NCBI GenBank assembly: GCA_900095095.1
Contig: FMBT01000320.1
Coordinates: 186,001-250,000, forward strand
DNA length: 64,000 nt
Source of the DNA: Fragilariopsis cylindrus CCMP1102
Taxonomy: Eukaryota > Bacillariophyta > Bacillariophyceae > Bacillariales > Bacillariaceae
Direction: 5' to 3'
Shown: piece by piece, positions 21,601-33,847 of the stretch
Position numbering within the stretch: position 1 is the stretch's first letter
How the letters are laid out: each line of letters opens with the position of its first letter
Made by a program: the position numbers and the translations under genes
The notes under the pieces: model-generated
What the model was told of the DNA's origin: nothing
What the model saw: only the letters and a program-made list of their open reading frames with translations
Database searches by the model: none

Positions 21601-23613
21601 TATCTGATGATTCAGAATGAGAATTCAGAAAGGAAACTTCACGTGGACTATTATTATCGGTGTTGCCATTTTTGTTGTACAGGTCTTGTCCACGAGAATA
21701 ACGATGGCCATTACTTTCCCCTACTGCTGTTGTAACTGTTTTTCCTTTTACTTCTTTTTGGGTCGGAGGAGGACGATTAAGATTATGGTAATGATAATCA
21801 ACACTACCACTATCCTGCTCAGTATATTGATATGTGTTGTAATGATCGTCAATGCGTCCTTCATGAACGTCCTTTTCCCTCTCCATATTAGGTTGGCGAG
21901 AATATGGATTTGGAGTATGCTGATGATTCGGATGGTGAAATTTGATTGGTGAAATATCAGCACAATCTAAATGCCCCTTCGAGGAATCAATATGGACAAC
22001 ACGTTGGGGTGGACTATGATGATGAGATGAAGGAGAAGGTGAATGATCATCATTATTGTCTTCACGATCATCATCCTCGTAAGAACTTTGTGATGTTGGT
22101 GACTGCTTATGATTATTATTCAGATTCTTGTGGTAATGATGACGATGAGATTTTTTTCTAGGGGAAGGAAACAGTCCAGAACCAACACCATCACCGCCAC
22201 CACCACCAACAGAACTATCGTTATTGCCACGAGTGATAGCAGTAGTGGTAGACTTTTTGGGCGATGATAGCAGTAATAAACTGCCATTATTATCATCGTA
22301 TATCTGCTCCTGCTCCAGCTCGTGCTTGATTGTCATTTCAACAACACTTGCAATTGCACTTGCACCATTTGCACTAATTGTATCAAATGATTCACTGAAT
22401 AATGCATGATGGTGTTGTTCTTGCTGTTCTTGTTGAGAACGAGACGACGATGATGGTGTCGATGGTTGTTGTCGGTCATTATTATTTACATCATCAATTC
22501 TTAATTGATGATGAAGATCATTAGTTTGATTATTTTTATCAGGCATCATCATCATCATAGGACTACGTTGTGGCCACTAATATAAATTTTATGCACAAAA
22601 AGAAGGAGTAGGAAACAATCTGTTCTGTTAGTAATAATGGGCAAAGACGAGTAGAAAAAACAAATACCTCCACATAGACGTGATGTATAGGAGTAGAAAC
22701 TTACACCGGTTGCAATGAATACAGGAGATGGATGTGGATGATAATGGTGCTGTTGTTGTTGTTCAATAATCGTTTTCACTTCAGCCTCGACCTCATTTTC
22801 ATTTTCATTTTCATTCATATTAGTCCTCGTTGTGTTTGGAATCCTTAATTTCTCCTTTCCTTTTTCATTTCGTCGAGAAGTATGAATTTCTGTTGTTTTT
22901 ACTTCATCTAGTTTATCATTTTTCTCCCTCCTAGTTGGTGAAGTTAATAATGACATAGCTTCTGTTGCTGATTCGGTTCCTGCCACTACCATTTCTGTCG
23001 TCGCTGCTGATACGTCATCCCCTTCTACCGTTAATCCTTCTTCAACTCTTGCATTAGTAATAGTAGTAATGGAAGGAGGACGAGGACGAGGAGTTGTAGC
23101 TCGTGTTGTTACTGCTAGTACCATCATTTGTTTACCACCAGATAGTTGTTTCCTGTTATTACGACGATAACCATTACCACCAACCTCCTCATCTTCTTCT
23201 TCCACTAAATCATCCTCATCCTTGTCATCCTTATCATCTTCTTCTTCTTTTTTCAAAAATAAATCTGTTTCTTCTGTTTCTGATCGAGACTCCGTATACG
23301 TAGAAGTTTTATCATCATCGTCCTTGTCATCATTCATCTTGATCTCAATATCATTTTTTGATTGGTCATCATCCTTTTCATCATTGACTTCGGTATTGGT
23401 ATTAGTATTAGTATTGGTATTACTGTCGTCGTTGTATTTGTTGTTGTTGTTGTTGGCGTTGACGATGATACTACCATGTTCATCATTATTGCCGTTATCA
23501 ACGTCGTCGTCATCATCATCGTCCTTGTCATCGTCGTTCCAATCAACGACGATCTTTTCTTCTTCTTCTTGTTCTGCTTCCTCCTCCTTCTTCAAAGATA
23601 ATGTTGACGCCAT
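18673..23613 (-). CDS. Large low-complexity protein with a zinc-knuckle-like motif (three exons)
   Basis: Three open frames join through two phase-0 introns. Exon 1 is 23613-22705 (starting MASTLSLKKEE), the intron is 22704-22577 (GTAAGT...TTAG), exon 2 is 22576-20459, the intron is 20458-20311 (GTATGT...CCAG), and exon 3 is 20310-18673. The total is 1554 residues. Exon 1 is acidic (Asp/Glu/Asn runs). Exon 2 is His/Gln/Pro/Ser-rich and ends in ordinary sequence (DPFILLRSISTVFEGFSYLL). Exon 3 begins with a helix (DSEDLKVARRRIESSIFALG) and contains CKLCGVPKQGHICPY, a CxxC...HxC zinc-knuckle-like motif, then MVCPAVNAYMSAEPGVL. The last 90 residues (HVPLTFVGRKRLTDTLFYLC onward) look folded. Diatom proteins with a C-x2-CGxPK-x2-H-x-CPY element are familiar to me, but the function is unknown. 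A nuclear regulatory role is inference. Confidence 0.7.
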
Positions 23614-24992
23614 GGTTGACGAACAAACACAAATAAATACAGTAGCGATATCAAATTGGATCTTTAAAAAAATCAATCGAATCTGTATGAATACAATTTT
23701 ATGTTTACCTTCTTAAATCAAAATCAAAATCAGGTAAGCGGATTGATTTGTTTGTAGACGATCGATTATGTTGCGTATGTGTTGTAGCACCATCACATCG
23801 TTTTGAATAACCGAATGAAGTTGAGTAGTAATTATAATAGTAGGAGATGCATACACTCACGTACTAACTTTTTCACTCATAGCGACACAACTCACACAAA
23901 ATCCATTCCGTATGCCGTCCATGGTACTATGGGTGTACAGTACACACACCAAACGCAAAGGCAGAACCATGATTATCTGCCTACAACTCCATTATTTTTT
24001 TCTCCAAAATAATATTAATTTATTGATTGATACTGTATGCTTCTCCAACAAATCTTGTTTATGAAATATCTTTTGTAATGTATCCCGCGAGACAGACTTG
24101 ACTTCCTTAGAAATAGTGTTAAATAATAGCTCATCGGTAGTCGGAATGCATTCCGACTCGTCTCGTCAATAGAAAATTGATTTATATGATTTATGAAAGC
24201 TACTCCATATCAAATAAATCTACATTGCGACTCACTCACTCAGACTCACTCCATCACTAAGCATTACTTTCTCTATCATTGTTTGTGTTTGCCTGTCGCG
24301 ACCACAACACTATGTTAATTAGTTTATCGCCGACGCCGACGCCGACGCCAACGTCGTCAAGCAAGCAATCAACACACATACAACTTAAATAAAGAAATCA
24401 TTCCATCGGCTTACGTGCTGTACTGGTAGCAGAATAGCAGGTTGGAGAGGGTTACGATTTTCTTCTGACCATCTTTTGTGATGTATGTGTGAGTGCACTC
24501 TTTATGGCTGTATGTGTTGTCGTGTTGTTTAGATACACACTTAAATCTAATTGTGATTTTTTTGAAATAGGAGAGGAAGGTAATCACAAAAACTCCGACA
24601 ATTCGACTCGTTCGATTAAATTCATACAATTCTGAAATCTTTTTTCAAACTTGCTGACAATTTATAACAAAAAATATAAAATATCTTTTCCCGTTCATTC
24701 CTTCGCATTCATTCTTGCTTCATTCGTGTGTGTTCGTGCTACATTCTGATTGGCTCATTCTGATTCGATTCACGATTACACACTACACACGAATTAATTA
24801 CAATAATTTTAGCGAGGGTGGAAATGCAAATAGAAGCCTTATGCAAAAGCAACCACAGACGAACACAAACAAAGTAAATTTACGTAAACACAAAAGGCAA
24901 GATTCGATTCACTTCGACGACATAGACAACGACAATACAATACAACTGTTCAAGAAAAAGACATAGACAAAGACAACTCATACAAAAGTAAG
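23614..24992. other. Divergent intergenic region
   Basis: This lies between two divergent genes. It is AT-rich with GCCGACGCC repeats near 24330 and TACAGTACA near 23937. No supported gene. The last 250 bases contain the presumed promoter of the vWA gene. Confidence 0.5.
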
Positions 24993-26985
24993 ATGACTCC
25001 ACCAAAGAAATATTGCAAAGTGAATGGGATCATGAAATTAAATCCTGAATATAAAAAATTCAAAGAAGCAGAAGCAGCTGGTGCTGCTAAAGCGAGTGGT
25101 GGTGCACCAGTTGTCGCTGTTGCAGCCACCACTGTCTTGAATTCCGCCGAAGCCTTACCCATTGTCTCCAGTATGGACGATTATATGACCTTAAATGATA
25201 ATATTGATGGTGCGGACATACCATTGGCAGAAAGTACCGTCGCGACCATTGAAATGTTACAAGAACCAGAAATTGCGGCAGAATCGGGATTACAAACCGA
25301 TGACATGATTGATCAACTGGGTGAATTATTAGAAAAATATGAAATTCCTATTGGCTTGACCAATAAATTAATGATGTTATCAGAATATCAAAGTTTAGAA
25401 TTTATTGTCGATGATTCGGGTAGTATGCGATTAAATACCGATACCATTGATCACAAAACGAAATTACCTATGAGTCGATGGCAAGAAGCACATATCCGTA
25501 TTAAAGAAATGATTGAAATTATTGCGTATGTACCCTTTGAACAAATTGGGATAGAATTTTTAAATCGTACTGATCGGATTTCTTTAAAACGAAATGGTCG
25601 TACACCACAAGCATTCATGACCGATTCGTATGCTCAAATTGATGCTTGTTTTTTACAAAAGGGTCCCTCGGGTACGACACCAGCCTTAGAAAAATTACAA
25701 GAATCTTTTTTACGTGGCCAAGGAACAAATATTGCTCGATATTTTTTTGGAGATGGAAAACCCAATGGTGGTACCATTGCAATCAATGAAATTGTCAATA
25801 TTTTAAAAAATCGTCCCAATCCTGAACAAAATCCCATGACATTTTTATCGTGTACCGATGATGATGATGCCGTCGAATGGATGAAGGATACCGAAGAGGT
25901 ACGTTAGTTGAGATATGAACTATGTCTTGTTATTGATTCTAATCATAATCGTCTGGAAATGGTTGTAACGAGTTTGTTGTTGCTCTTGTTGTTTTCGGAT
26001 GATGAAGAAATTTGAATTTGAATGCCGTCCCCCTATTCATCGTATGCGTTGTTGTTGTACCGCTACCTACGTACGTACGTACCTACCTACCTATACACGC
26101 TGCATTCAGTGGTAATGTAAAAGAAAATCCTATCGATCGATTCATTGCCTGTCGGTCGTGCATTCGGTATTGTTACTGTAGCGTTGTTATTGTATCGTGG
26201 AAACAACGTGTTGTGTGTTGTACCTACCTACATGCTGACATCATATCAATCGGATGGGAAAGAAAAATCCACGTTACCAGAGTGCGGTAACCATCTCCTA
26301 TCCTCCCCTTTACTGACATGTGTATTCATTCGGTCATAAAGAATCCTATTATCTGTCTGTTTGCCTGCCTGCCTGCCTGCCTGCCAGCGCCGAGAATTAC
26401 TGTTCTCGAGCGAAACAGTTGTTATACAGTACACATATTTCGACTAAATGCCTCGTTCCACCCGCATCTTCTGTCATCATCGTCACCCAAACTCACACTT
26501 TTGTGTTCTCTTTTCCTTTTATTCTGTCTATTTAAATTATTATTCCATACAAAATAAAGATTGCACCATACTGTTCTGAATCTGATGATTTTGCTGATGA
26601 GGCACGTGAAGTCCTCAAGGATCAAGGTGCTGCATTACCATACTCAAAAGGATTTCATTTGATTTGTCAATTGGTGGCTGCAATGAATCCTGATGATTTA
26701 GATGCAATGGATGAATCAATTCCATTTACTAAATTTACATTAGATAATCTACTTGGTATTGTATCAAATGATGCCAGTTATCAACATTATTTTGATCATT
26801 ATGTAAAAGCTCAACAGGCACGTGTTGTTGAAATTGATGACCGTACTGGACAACCCAAACAACTTGATGTATTACGAAAGAATACACAATGGAATTATTC
26901 TGAATTTCGTAATACGAACGGTCCAGCAAAATTAATTCAACAGGTACAACAAATTAAACGACAAATGACACAAATGTCGCATTAA
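24993..26985 (+). CDS. von Willebrand factor A domain protein
   Basis: Exon 1 is 24993-25898 and exon 2 is 26560-26985. The 661-base intron opens GTACGT and ends AAAG. The protein has 443 residues. After an Ala-rich linker (about 25-50) and an acidic stretch comes a vWA fold: LEFIVDDSGSMRLNTDT (near residue 138) carries the DxSxS part of the metal-binding MIDAS site. A later threonine (GPSGTTPALEKLQESF, near 230) probably supplies the MIDAS Thr, and the beta strand MTFLSCTDDDD follows. Exon 2 completes the domain (PYCSESDDFADEAREVLKDQ) and adds a helical tail ending QQVQQIKRQMTQMSH. There is no signal peptide, so it is probably cytosolic. Single-domain vWA proteins of this kind are widespread in protists. 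They bind partners through the bound metal, and the partner here is not known. Confidence 0.85.
26065..26100. repeat. TACG/TACC tandem repeat in the vWA intron
   Basis: CTACGTACGTACGTACCTACC-type units lie in the intron, with a CCTG-type run further on (about 26364-26385). Both are simple repeats. Confidence 0.7.
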
Positions 26986-28033
26986 GTAAGAAGTCGGTAA
27001 AGAAGAATGAAAATCTGATCGGTGGGCGGGCCGGGGGATGGATATTATGTTCGTACACATAATGAAGGATTGATGCGGCAGGTCGTGGTGTATGTTCATA
27101 CAGTTAGTTTGCGGGAAGAAATAATAAAGGATTGATGTTGCGGGTCGGTCGTGGTGTAAATGAATTAGGAAAAGAAGCAAAATGTGTTTGGTTCACGGTC
27201 GATTGGAGACCATTATTCCAACACAGAGGTAGCTTTTTTTGTGTCTGTGTATTCCCTACCCGTCCGAAAAAGAAGAAAGGAGGAAAAATAAATATAAAAA
27301 AAGAGAAAAAGAAAGAAAGAAGAAGAATACAAAAATACGACGACGCACAGAATAGGAAGGTATATATTTCGTGGAGTGTTCGTGTCAGTAAAGGTTTTAC
27401 TTATATTACATAATAGAAGGAATAATTCTATACTAAATATACATATACATATTATTATATCACAGTTTCAATCTACTACTACAGTACATAGCTTGCTATA
27501 TAAAACCAGACTGCTGCGTTTGTGTTAGGATGTAGCTAAAGTCGAACACACCACACCACACCACACCACCGGTATGTAGTTATTTAAATTGGTCGTGAGT
27601 GTTGCTTGCTATACTACTACTACTACAGGATGGATCGGTATGTCAGATAAAGCCTGCTAGCCTACAGGATGCATGGTATCGGTGGATAATCATTTATTCA
27701 TTCTACTATAATCGGTATTACGTTTATTTATTTACTACTACTACTACAATTGCTGCTGCACATTCGCGGATCAATTTCGAACACTCCATTCGATTCGATT
27801 TGATTTGATACGATTTGATATGATTCGATCCATCCCTCGGTTCACTACCTACAGTATTCCGTTGCTAAACTTTTAGGTATCGTTCGTTCGGTTTCCATTC
27901 GTCGCTCGATTTTCTCCTTCCTATATTCCAGAATAGTATGCCCCCATTTTCTCTGTCGTTGTCGTCGTCGTCGTCGCACTTTTTGATGCGAGTTCAGTCA
28001 GTCAGCTGTACTGTACTGTATGCCTATTCATAT
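26986..28033. other. Convergent intergenic region, no gene seen
   Basis: It holds ACCACACC units (about 27548-27570), GATTCGATTTGATT repeats (27788-27830), a GTC repeat near 27957-27978 and TACTGTACTGTA at 28009-28020. A purine-rich open frame at 27132-27413 has no protein-like features. Confidence 0.5.
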
Positions 28034-29647
28034 TCATACATTCCTGTGTTTATTATAGTAATTTTTTAATAATAATTTTTCTTGTTGTTCCATTTTACGT
28101 AAGGCGGTGGATAACCATTCTGGTTCGGTATACGTCTGACAGGATGGAAACAGTAATACTGATTCCTGATTTTCCTCACATTCCATCAATTGAAATCCCA
28201 CGGATAACAGTAATTGAATAGTACCAGGAATATCGACGATCGCTGCTTTAATTTTAGGGTTTTCTAATCGTACCTTCCGAAATTTGGCACCAGCATCGAT
28301 ATCCTCTTGTTGTCCTTTTAATTTATTGGTGGCATTGGTAATAAGTGTACGTGCAATTTTTAATCCTGCCTTTATGTTTGTTGCACTACCGGCAGTAGTA
28401 TCTTGTGAGGATGATGATACTATCGTTACTAATGCTTCTTCAAATTCTTCTGGTAATGGATAATCAACATCAGTAGCAGTAGCAGTAGCAGGTGTAGTAG
28501 CTGTAGTAGGATTTGATGGTGGTGCAACAACTGGTATAGATGAACCACCACTGCCACCACCACCACCATTTCCACCGCCAGTGGATGAGGAAATTTCACC
28601 AGTGGATGAGGAAATTTCACCATGTTGTGTCGTAACTGTGGCATTCCTGGCTTGTCCTGCTGTAGACTTGGCGGCGGCGTAGGGATTATATCCTAATTCA
28701 TTGGCATGATTGATTTCATCACGTTTGGCTGCTATAGCTGCTTGTCGTGATTCTTCACTTTGTGGTTCATCACTGGTAATAAAATTATTATTTCCAAGTT
28801 GTAACTCTTGTTGTCGTAACAATGTTGTCTTAGTAACATATTTTTTGGTTGGTTTTGTTTTTTGTTTATGTGCTTTTTCACGTGCATCCACTGCAGCTAT
28901 CATTGCCTTCCGACGTGCTTCTGCATCTGCTGAACCTGAGGAAGTTACCGCTGCTGTGTTTGTGTTTGCGTTTGCAGATGCTGCTGCTGCCGATGCTACG
29001 TTTGCGAGTGCTGCTGCTTTCTTTTTTGATAATGTAGGTTCTTGGAATCGACGTGCTTCCAAGTCTATGTTTTTTGGGTAGAATACGAAATTATTGAATG
29101 CCCGCAAGATTTATTTTGATTTTGATTTAATTCATTTAAGAGAGAAAAAAATCCAAAGGAGGGTGAGTAAGTGAGTGCATTTGCACAGCGGATTCAAACA
29201 AATTCGACATAGAAACTTACAAATTGGACGTTGTGTGGATTTTGCAATTTGTAAAAACATATCATATTGCATTTCATCTTGTCCATTCGAACCAGCAAAA
29301 CAGATCACATCACCACGTTGTAGTCCCGCATGATCGGCTTGACTCTGTGGAATGACATGATTGACTATGGCACTGGCACTAGCTGTCGATCGTTTTTCTA
29401 CACGAACACCAATTGGTCCTGGATTGGATAAGATAATTTCGATGACAACACCAGGTTTAGATCCACCAAGTGATTGGCCTTGTCCACCAAAACTATTTGG
29501 TTGGCCAATTGCTTGATTAAAATTCTTTTGGATACTTTTTCCTAAATTCGCAAGAGGGTTGGCATTATTGCCACCTCCGCCAGTTGAATTTGATTTCTTC
29601 TTTTTATCTTTGTCATTATTATTAAAAACATTATCAAGGAATCCCAT
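28034..29647 (-). CDS. PDZ-PUB domain adaptor protein
   Basis: Exon 1 is 29647-29221 and exon 2 is 29064-28034, with a phase-1 intron (GTAAGT...ATAG, 156 bases), giving 485 residues. I chose MGFLDNVF as the start. An in-frame ATG nine codons upstream (29674) is possible. The N-terminal PDZ domain (about residues 65-145) shows the carboxylate-loop-like NPGPIGVRVE and the HAGLQRGDVICFAG block. A long Ala/Lys/Ser-rich linker follows, with a 21-bp tandem duplication (GEISSST twice). The C-terminal PUB domain (about 390-470) reads AKFRKVRLENPKIKAAIVDI then PGTIQLLLSVGFQL. PUB domains bind the tail of p97/Cdc48, and PDZ domains bind C-terminal peptides. The protein is therefore probably a cytosolic adaptor linking an unknown client to p97-dependent processing. 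The function is inferred from domains only. Confidence 0.85.
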
Positions 29648-30829
29648 TGCAATTGATTTGAAATTTCTTTTCATTAATTATTTATTTAAATATATAGTAA
29701 TGTCACGATACTTGTACTGTACTTGTCAAGAGAAGGAGGGGGGTACGACGAATGAATCTACTGTAAGCCATCTAAGCTAGCTTCTGTAAGTAATGTAGAA
29801 GATGAGCAAGTGAGTGCCTTGCTTTGTTTGTCTGCTTTAAGTCGTGCTGTTGGCTTCTTGACATATTTGTCAAAGAGGAACAGTTTGTGCTGTGCGTTTT
29901 GTTGACGCTAACGGCGAATGAAACACGGATGATTCATTCACCTCGCAACCCAAATCGCGCATACGTGACTACTTGCTAGCGGTTAAATACTTGTTACCGA
30001 AGCAAACAATTCGGGACTTGTTAGACTAAACAGTAGTTTTTTCTGCCTGGTCCTGGAGACAGATTTTTCACTTGTATTCTTCGAACTGTGTTATGTGCAT
30101 TAAGAATTGAATTTAGAAAATCGATACATGACAATGGGAATGTAATTAAATCAAACCTACATTCAATTCAAAAAAAACGCTTTTACTATTAATAGGCAGG
30201 AAGTTCGGTTTAATTTGGTGGAATTTAAACTACAGTACTGAAACTCTCTTTTAGAAAAAAAGACACACATGATCGGATTTCTCGAAGAAGAAAAAAACAC
30301 GTCCTACATACCCGGTGATAAAATAGGTCCTCTCTCTAATATACCAATAACAGGAAAAAATATCGCATTGACCAATATAACAGTAATAAAGACAGCTGTA
30401 CTAGTATATTATCTATTACTCGATTATTTGATGTTTAATCCTCCTCTCTTATGCATTGCATGCACCTCTTTGTTCCTGACGATTCATTCGAAATTTAACT
30501 GCCAACCATACATATAAATCCTCATATAATTTTCCCCAAATGACCAAATTCAACTGAAACTTTTTGTCCATTTTAAGCATATAGATATATAAATTTCGTC
30601 TTATAAGTTTGTATTAAATGGACCTATATTGATGAAGATTCGATCACATTCCCTATTGTTTTTGTTGATGTAATGATTCTTTTTGTTAATGCTTTGTAAA
30701 TAAAATAATTTTCCTTGTCGCGCTATCGCACTCGATCTGAAAGAACAACGTTGTGCAATATTTCATGTATCGTATCATATATATCGTAATACAGTAGTAC
30801 TAAACTAATCCGTGGATGATGATGATGAA
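29648..30829. other. Intergenic, no gene seen
   Basis: AT-rich DNA upstream of the PDZ-PUB gene. TACTGTACT occurs near 29714 and TACAGTACTG near 30231. A short open frame at 30269-30517 has no supporting features. Confidence 0.5.
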
Positions 30830-31384
30830 TCATTCCTCCTCTTCCTTTTCCACTACCGCCACCATGAGCAACGTCAGCATGACGGTGTGGACAAGGCACA
30901 GGACGAGCATCTGGATCGCCAGTACTCCGATGTGTGTTCGGTCCTGCCATCCCGATACCACCGTGAGCAACCAAGTCACGACGACCAATCCTAGGATCCG
31001 GCCTCCGAGTGACAATCGATCAACATCCAGGTCTTGGAAGGTGACGCGGTACAGGTATAGAAAGAGGACCCCAACGTGGATCAAAATCAGGAGCGACACA
31101 TACAGCGCCCCGGGGAGACTATTCTTGTACGCCAATAACGGCAACAACGCGTAGCTTGCCACAAACACTAGCACCACTTTTCGAACAAACAGTTCCGGTT
31201 TCAATAGTATAAGCCGACGGGTTGGCGACAGCTTGCATAGAGAAAGAGACACCATTTCTTTGCTGTTATTTTCGTCGGCATCGGTATTATTGTTGTTCAC
31301 GACGAGAGGAAGTTGCAGCATGACAACATCGGCATTGCTATCATTATCATCGTCGAGCGGTGTATCTTCGGAAGCTATGCTCAT
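30830..31384 (-). CDS. Small four-helix membrane protein
   Basis: A 184-residue intronless frame, visibly GC-richer at codon third positions than its neighbours. After a polar N-terminal half (about residues 1-65, acidic and Asn-rich) come four hydrophobic helices: VVLVFVASYALLPLLAY, ALYVSLLILIHVGVLFLYLY, ILGLVVVTWLLTVVSG and LAIQMLVLCLVHTVMLTLLM. A short acidic tail (EKEEEE) ends it. There is no cleavable signal. I do not recognise the family. The layout suggests an endomembrane protein with both ends probably cytosolic. The acidic tail directly after the last helix is a notable feature. Confidence 0.7.
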   Translation of the reverse strand: MSIASEDTPLDDDNDSNADVVMLQLPLVVNNNNTDADENNSKEMVSLSLCKLSPTRRLILLKPELFVRKVVLVFVASYALLPLLAYKNSLPGALYVSLLILIHVGVLFLYLYRVTFQDLDVDRLSLGGRILGLVVVTWLLTVVSGWQDRTHIGVLAIQMLVLCLVHTVMLTLLMVAVVEKEEEE

Positions 31385-32549
31385 TGTATTGCGCTATGGA
31401 GGTGTATCGTCGGTTCTTCTTTGATTCTTTTGCCTGTGGCTTTTCTATCTTGATTTTTGGAGGGATGTTGCGAAGATGTTATGTGTTGATATTCGGTATC
31501 CATCTCGATCTTCGATTATCTCCACTTGATGTACTTCCTCCGTGCAACGCTTGATTCGCACGCGCTTTTTTGACGTGGGGGCTGCGATTTTTAAATTTTT
31601 CGTACAAATTTTTATCCACGTATGAACGGAAAATGGTCCTGTACCAACCTTCTTTTGTAAAACCCAACAAAACAAACAAAACCTGCTGCTCTTAATTGAC
31701 CTAAGAGTAAGCATAGTCAACTAACTAGCTCGTATCAATAGCACATCACCACTACTACTGCTACTAACACTGTACTACTAATATAAAAAAGAAGGTGTAT
31801 CTAGAATAACTTCCAACAACAATAATGAAACATTATTGAGATGTAGTGTTGCAGTAGTACTTGTTCCTTTCTTCTCTCAGAAAGCAGATACTGTAAATAA
31901 TATACACCGCTGTTAATGAATGATTATGCATCATCAAATTTTATGTGTTTGAAACAAGGTAAATAGAGAATAACAACATTAATAATCATCTCAGAGAGAC
32001 AGAGAGAGAGAGATGTCAACGACAACAACAAACAGCATAGCAAGAGGCACACCACATATAATGCCACAAGTTATGCCACCAGTTGTTATCTGATAGTTAC
32101 TACCACAATAAGATAAAGTAGGCTCAATTACAGTGCACTGCACCTCCTCATCCTAATAATAAAATGGACTATTAGATTGAATTTTAAATGTACTACTACT
32201 CACTCAACCGGCAGCACTGTATATACAGGTAGGTGACTAGTATAAAATCCCATTCAATTCCATCCACATTCATATTATAGATGTGCTTTGATGACCAGGC
32301 AGGATCAACATCAAATGCACTTATAGAAACCATATTTCTGCAACATACCCATCTCACTATTCAGAAATAACGAATGATGGACTGATGAACACAGACAGCC
32401 TTCTGAGTATGATGAAGAAACTAGAAGCATACCAGTGAGTATCCTACAGTACTATTGTAGACAGTTCTCCATTTGGAATGGGATATTTTGTCAGCACTTC
32501 ATCAAGCGCTTGAATGATTTCCAACATACCCAAAAATCAATGGATGCGC
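31385..32549. other. Intergenic, upstream edge of retroelement relic
   Basis: The first 200 bases are the presumed 5' region of the membrane-protein gene. From about 32270 the composition changes to resemble the retroelement relic that follows. No gene is supported. Confidence 0.4.
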
Positions 32550-33847
32550 ATATCTGAATTCTGAGGCAGATGAATGAGCTACAATAGGTTTGAAGAGACT
32601 ACAAGAAAAGCCAAAAGTCCCCATGGATCAGACACAGTAGTACAGTACTATCTGAAGGGGAGAACTATTATAAGGGATCTCAATCAGTCAATCAGGGAGA
32701 TACTATCAGTACCACAGCTAAAGAAGGACACCATCTTTGACACAGTAGATTGGGACATAATCAGGCCGGTGTACAAAAAATACATAGCGTGAAGAATGGA
32801 ATACAATGGATGCACAAATTTTGAGGTAGCAAATTGCCAACAGGGAAGAGGGTGCAATAACAACAAGATTATTATCACATGACAAGAGGTGTGCCTCATG
32901 TTGGTACACAGTAGAAATGACAATCACATTCGTACTTGTGTAAAATGGAAGGCACATACTGCAGGAGGGGATCATGACCTACTTTTTGGGAGAGTGCACG
33001 GCTATAATACAATGCTAAAAATAAGGGGACAGAAAGGAAAGGAAAGATATGACCTACTCATTGATGAATAACTACTGATAGGCTGGGACAATCTACTGAG
33101 AGGGAAATTCACTAAGCAGTGGAGAATATATCAGAAAGCTTATGTTAATAGAGTGCGTTTGAGGGATCCAACACTACATGCAAAGAAAGTGAGGAAAACA
33201 GAAAGACAAAGCAGAAGCATTTCATTTGTTTTACCAGGCCATAATACCATTTATAGAAGAGATATGGAAAGACAGGTGCATAGATAGGAATACCCTGGTA
33301 GTAGGAGGAAGGATAGTTGCAGAATATAATGCACTCTCAAAGAAAGTTACACACCTGTATACATTGAGAGAAATGATACAACCAGAGGATGAACTCAAGA
33401 TCTTCAATGAAACGCTGGAAAAAAGACTGGAGGCAACAAATCAGCAACTAAAGAAATGGCTACTTCCATGGAGACCAGTAATAGATCATAGTACGAAAAA
33501 GGACAAAGAGATGGCACAGACAAGAAGCATACCACTCTGGAGACACTATATGGCAGATAAACCAGCCAAGACAAAGGTTACTAGGCATGTATTCACCAGG
33601 AAATATGTTCTACCAAAGAGAATGTCAAACAATCCATTAACTAATGTATTCTCTAGGTCCAAAACAAGCAGGTCAACCAGTAGGGCACCACCCACAATAT
33701 GCAATACCAAAGAAAACTAAGGTGAACAACATACTCACTAAGATGTTTAGGACATTGAGGAAAAGGAGATCAACAGGTAGAGTACAACTGGTATTAGAAG
33801 TATTGGATCAGTGCATTGATGATGGATTTGGTGATGTTCCTACTTAA
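32550..33847 (+). mobile_element. Decayed retroelement fragment
   Basis: A stretch with protein-like composition in several plus-strand frames, resembling the region after the reverse transcriptase in retroelement polyproteins that are common in diatom genomes. Typical features are a Trp- and charge-rich block around 33080-33160 and a Lys/Arg-rich C-terminal part around 33226-33720. No intact reverse transcriptase, integrase or terminal repeats are visible, so LTR or non-LTR class cannot be decided. It is broken, with several breaks, and looks like an old fossil of the 3' part of an element. The left boundary may lie as far out as about 32270. Confidence 0.5.

Noticed and set aside
23222-23716. 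A Ser/Leu-rich plus-strand frame of 164 codons
   Set aside because: It is antisense to the acidic first exon of the three-exon gene. Asp/Glu codons read backwards give Ser/Leu runs.
27132-27413. A Lys/Glu-rich plus-strand frame
   Set aside because: It is made of purine-rich simple sequence downstream of the vWA gene, with no start context or motif.
31525-31560. TACTTCCTCCGTGCAACG, similar to the end of the MITE at 5496
   Set aside because: Similarity fades after about 12 bases and no matching inverted end with TA lies within several hundred bases.
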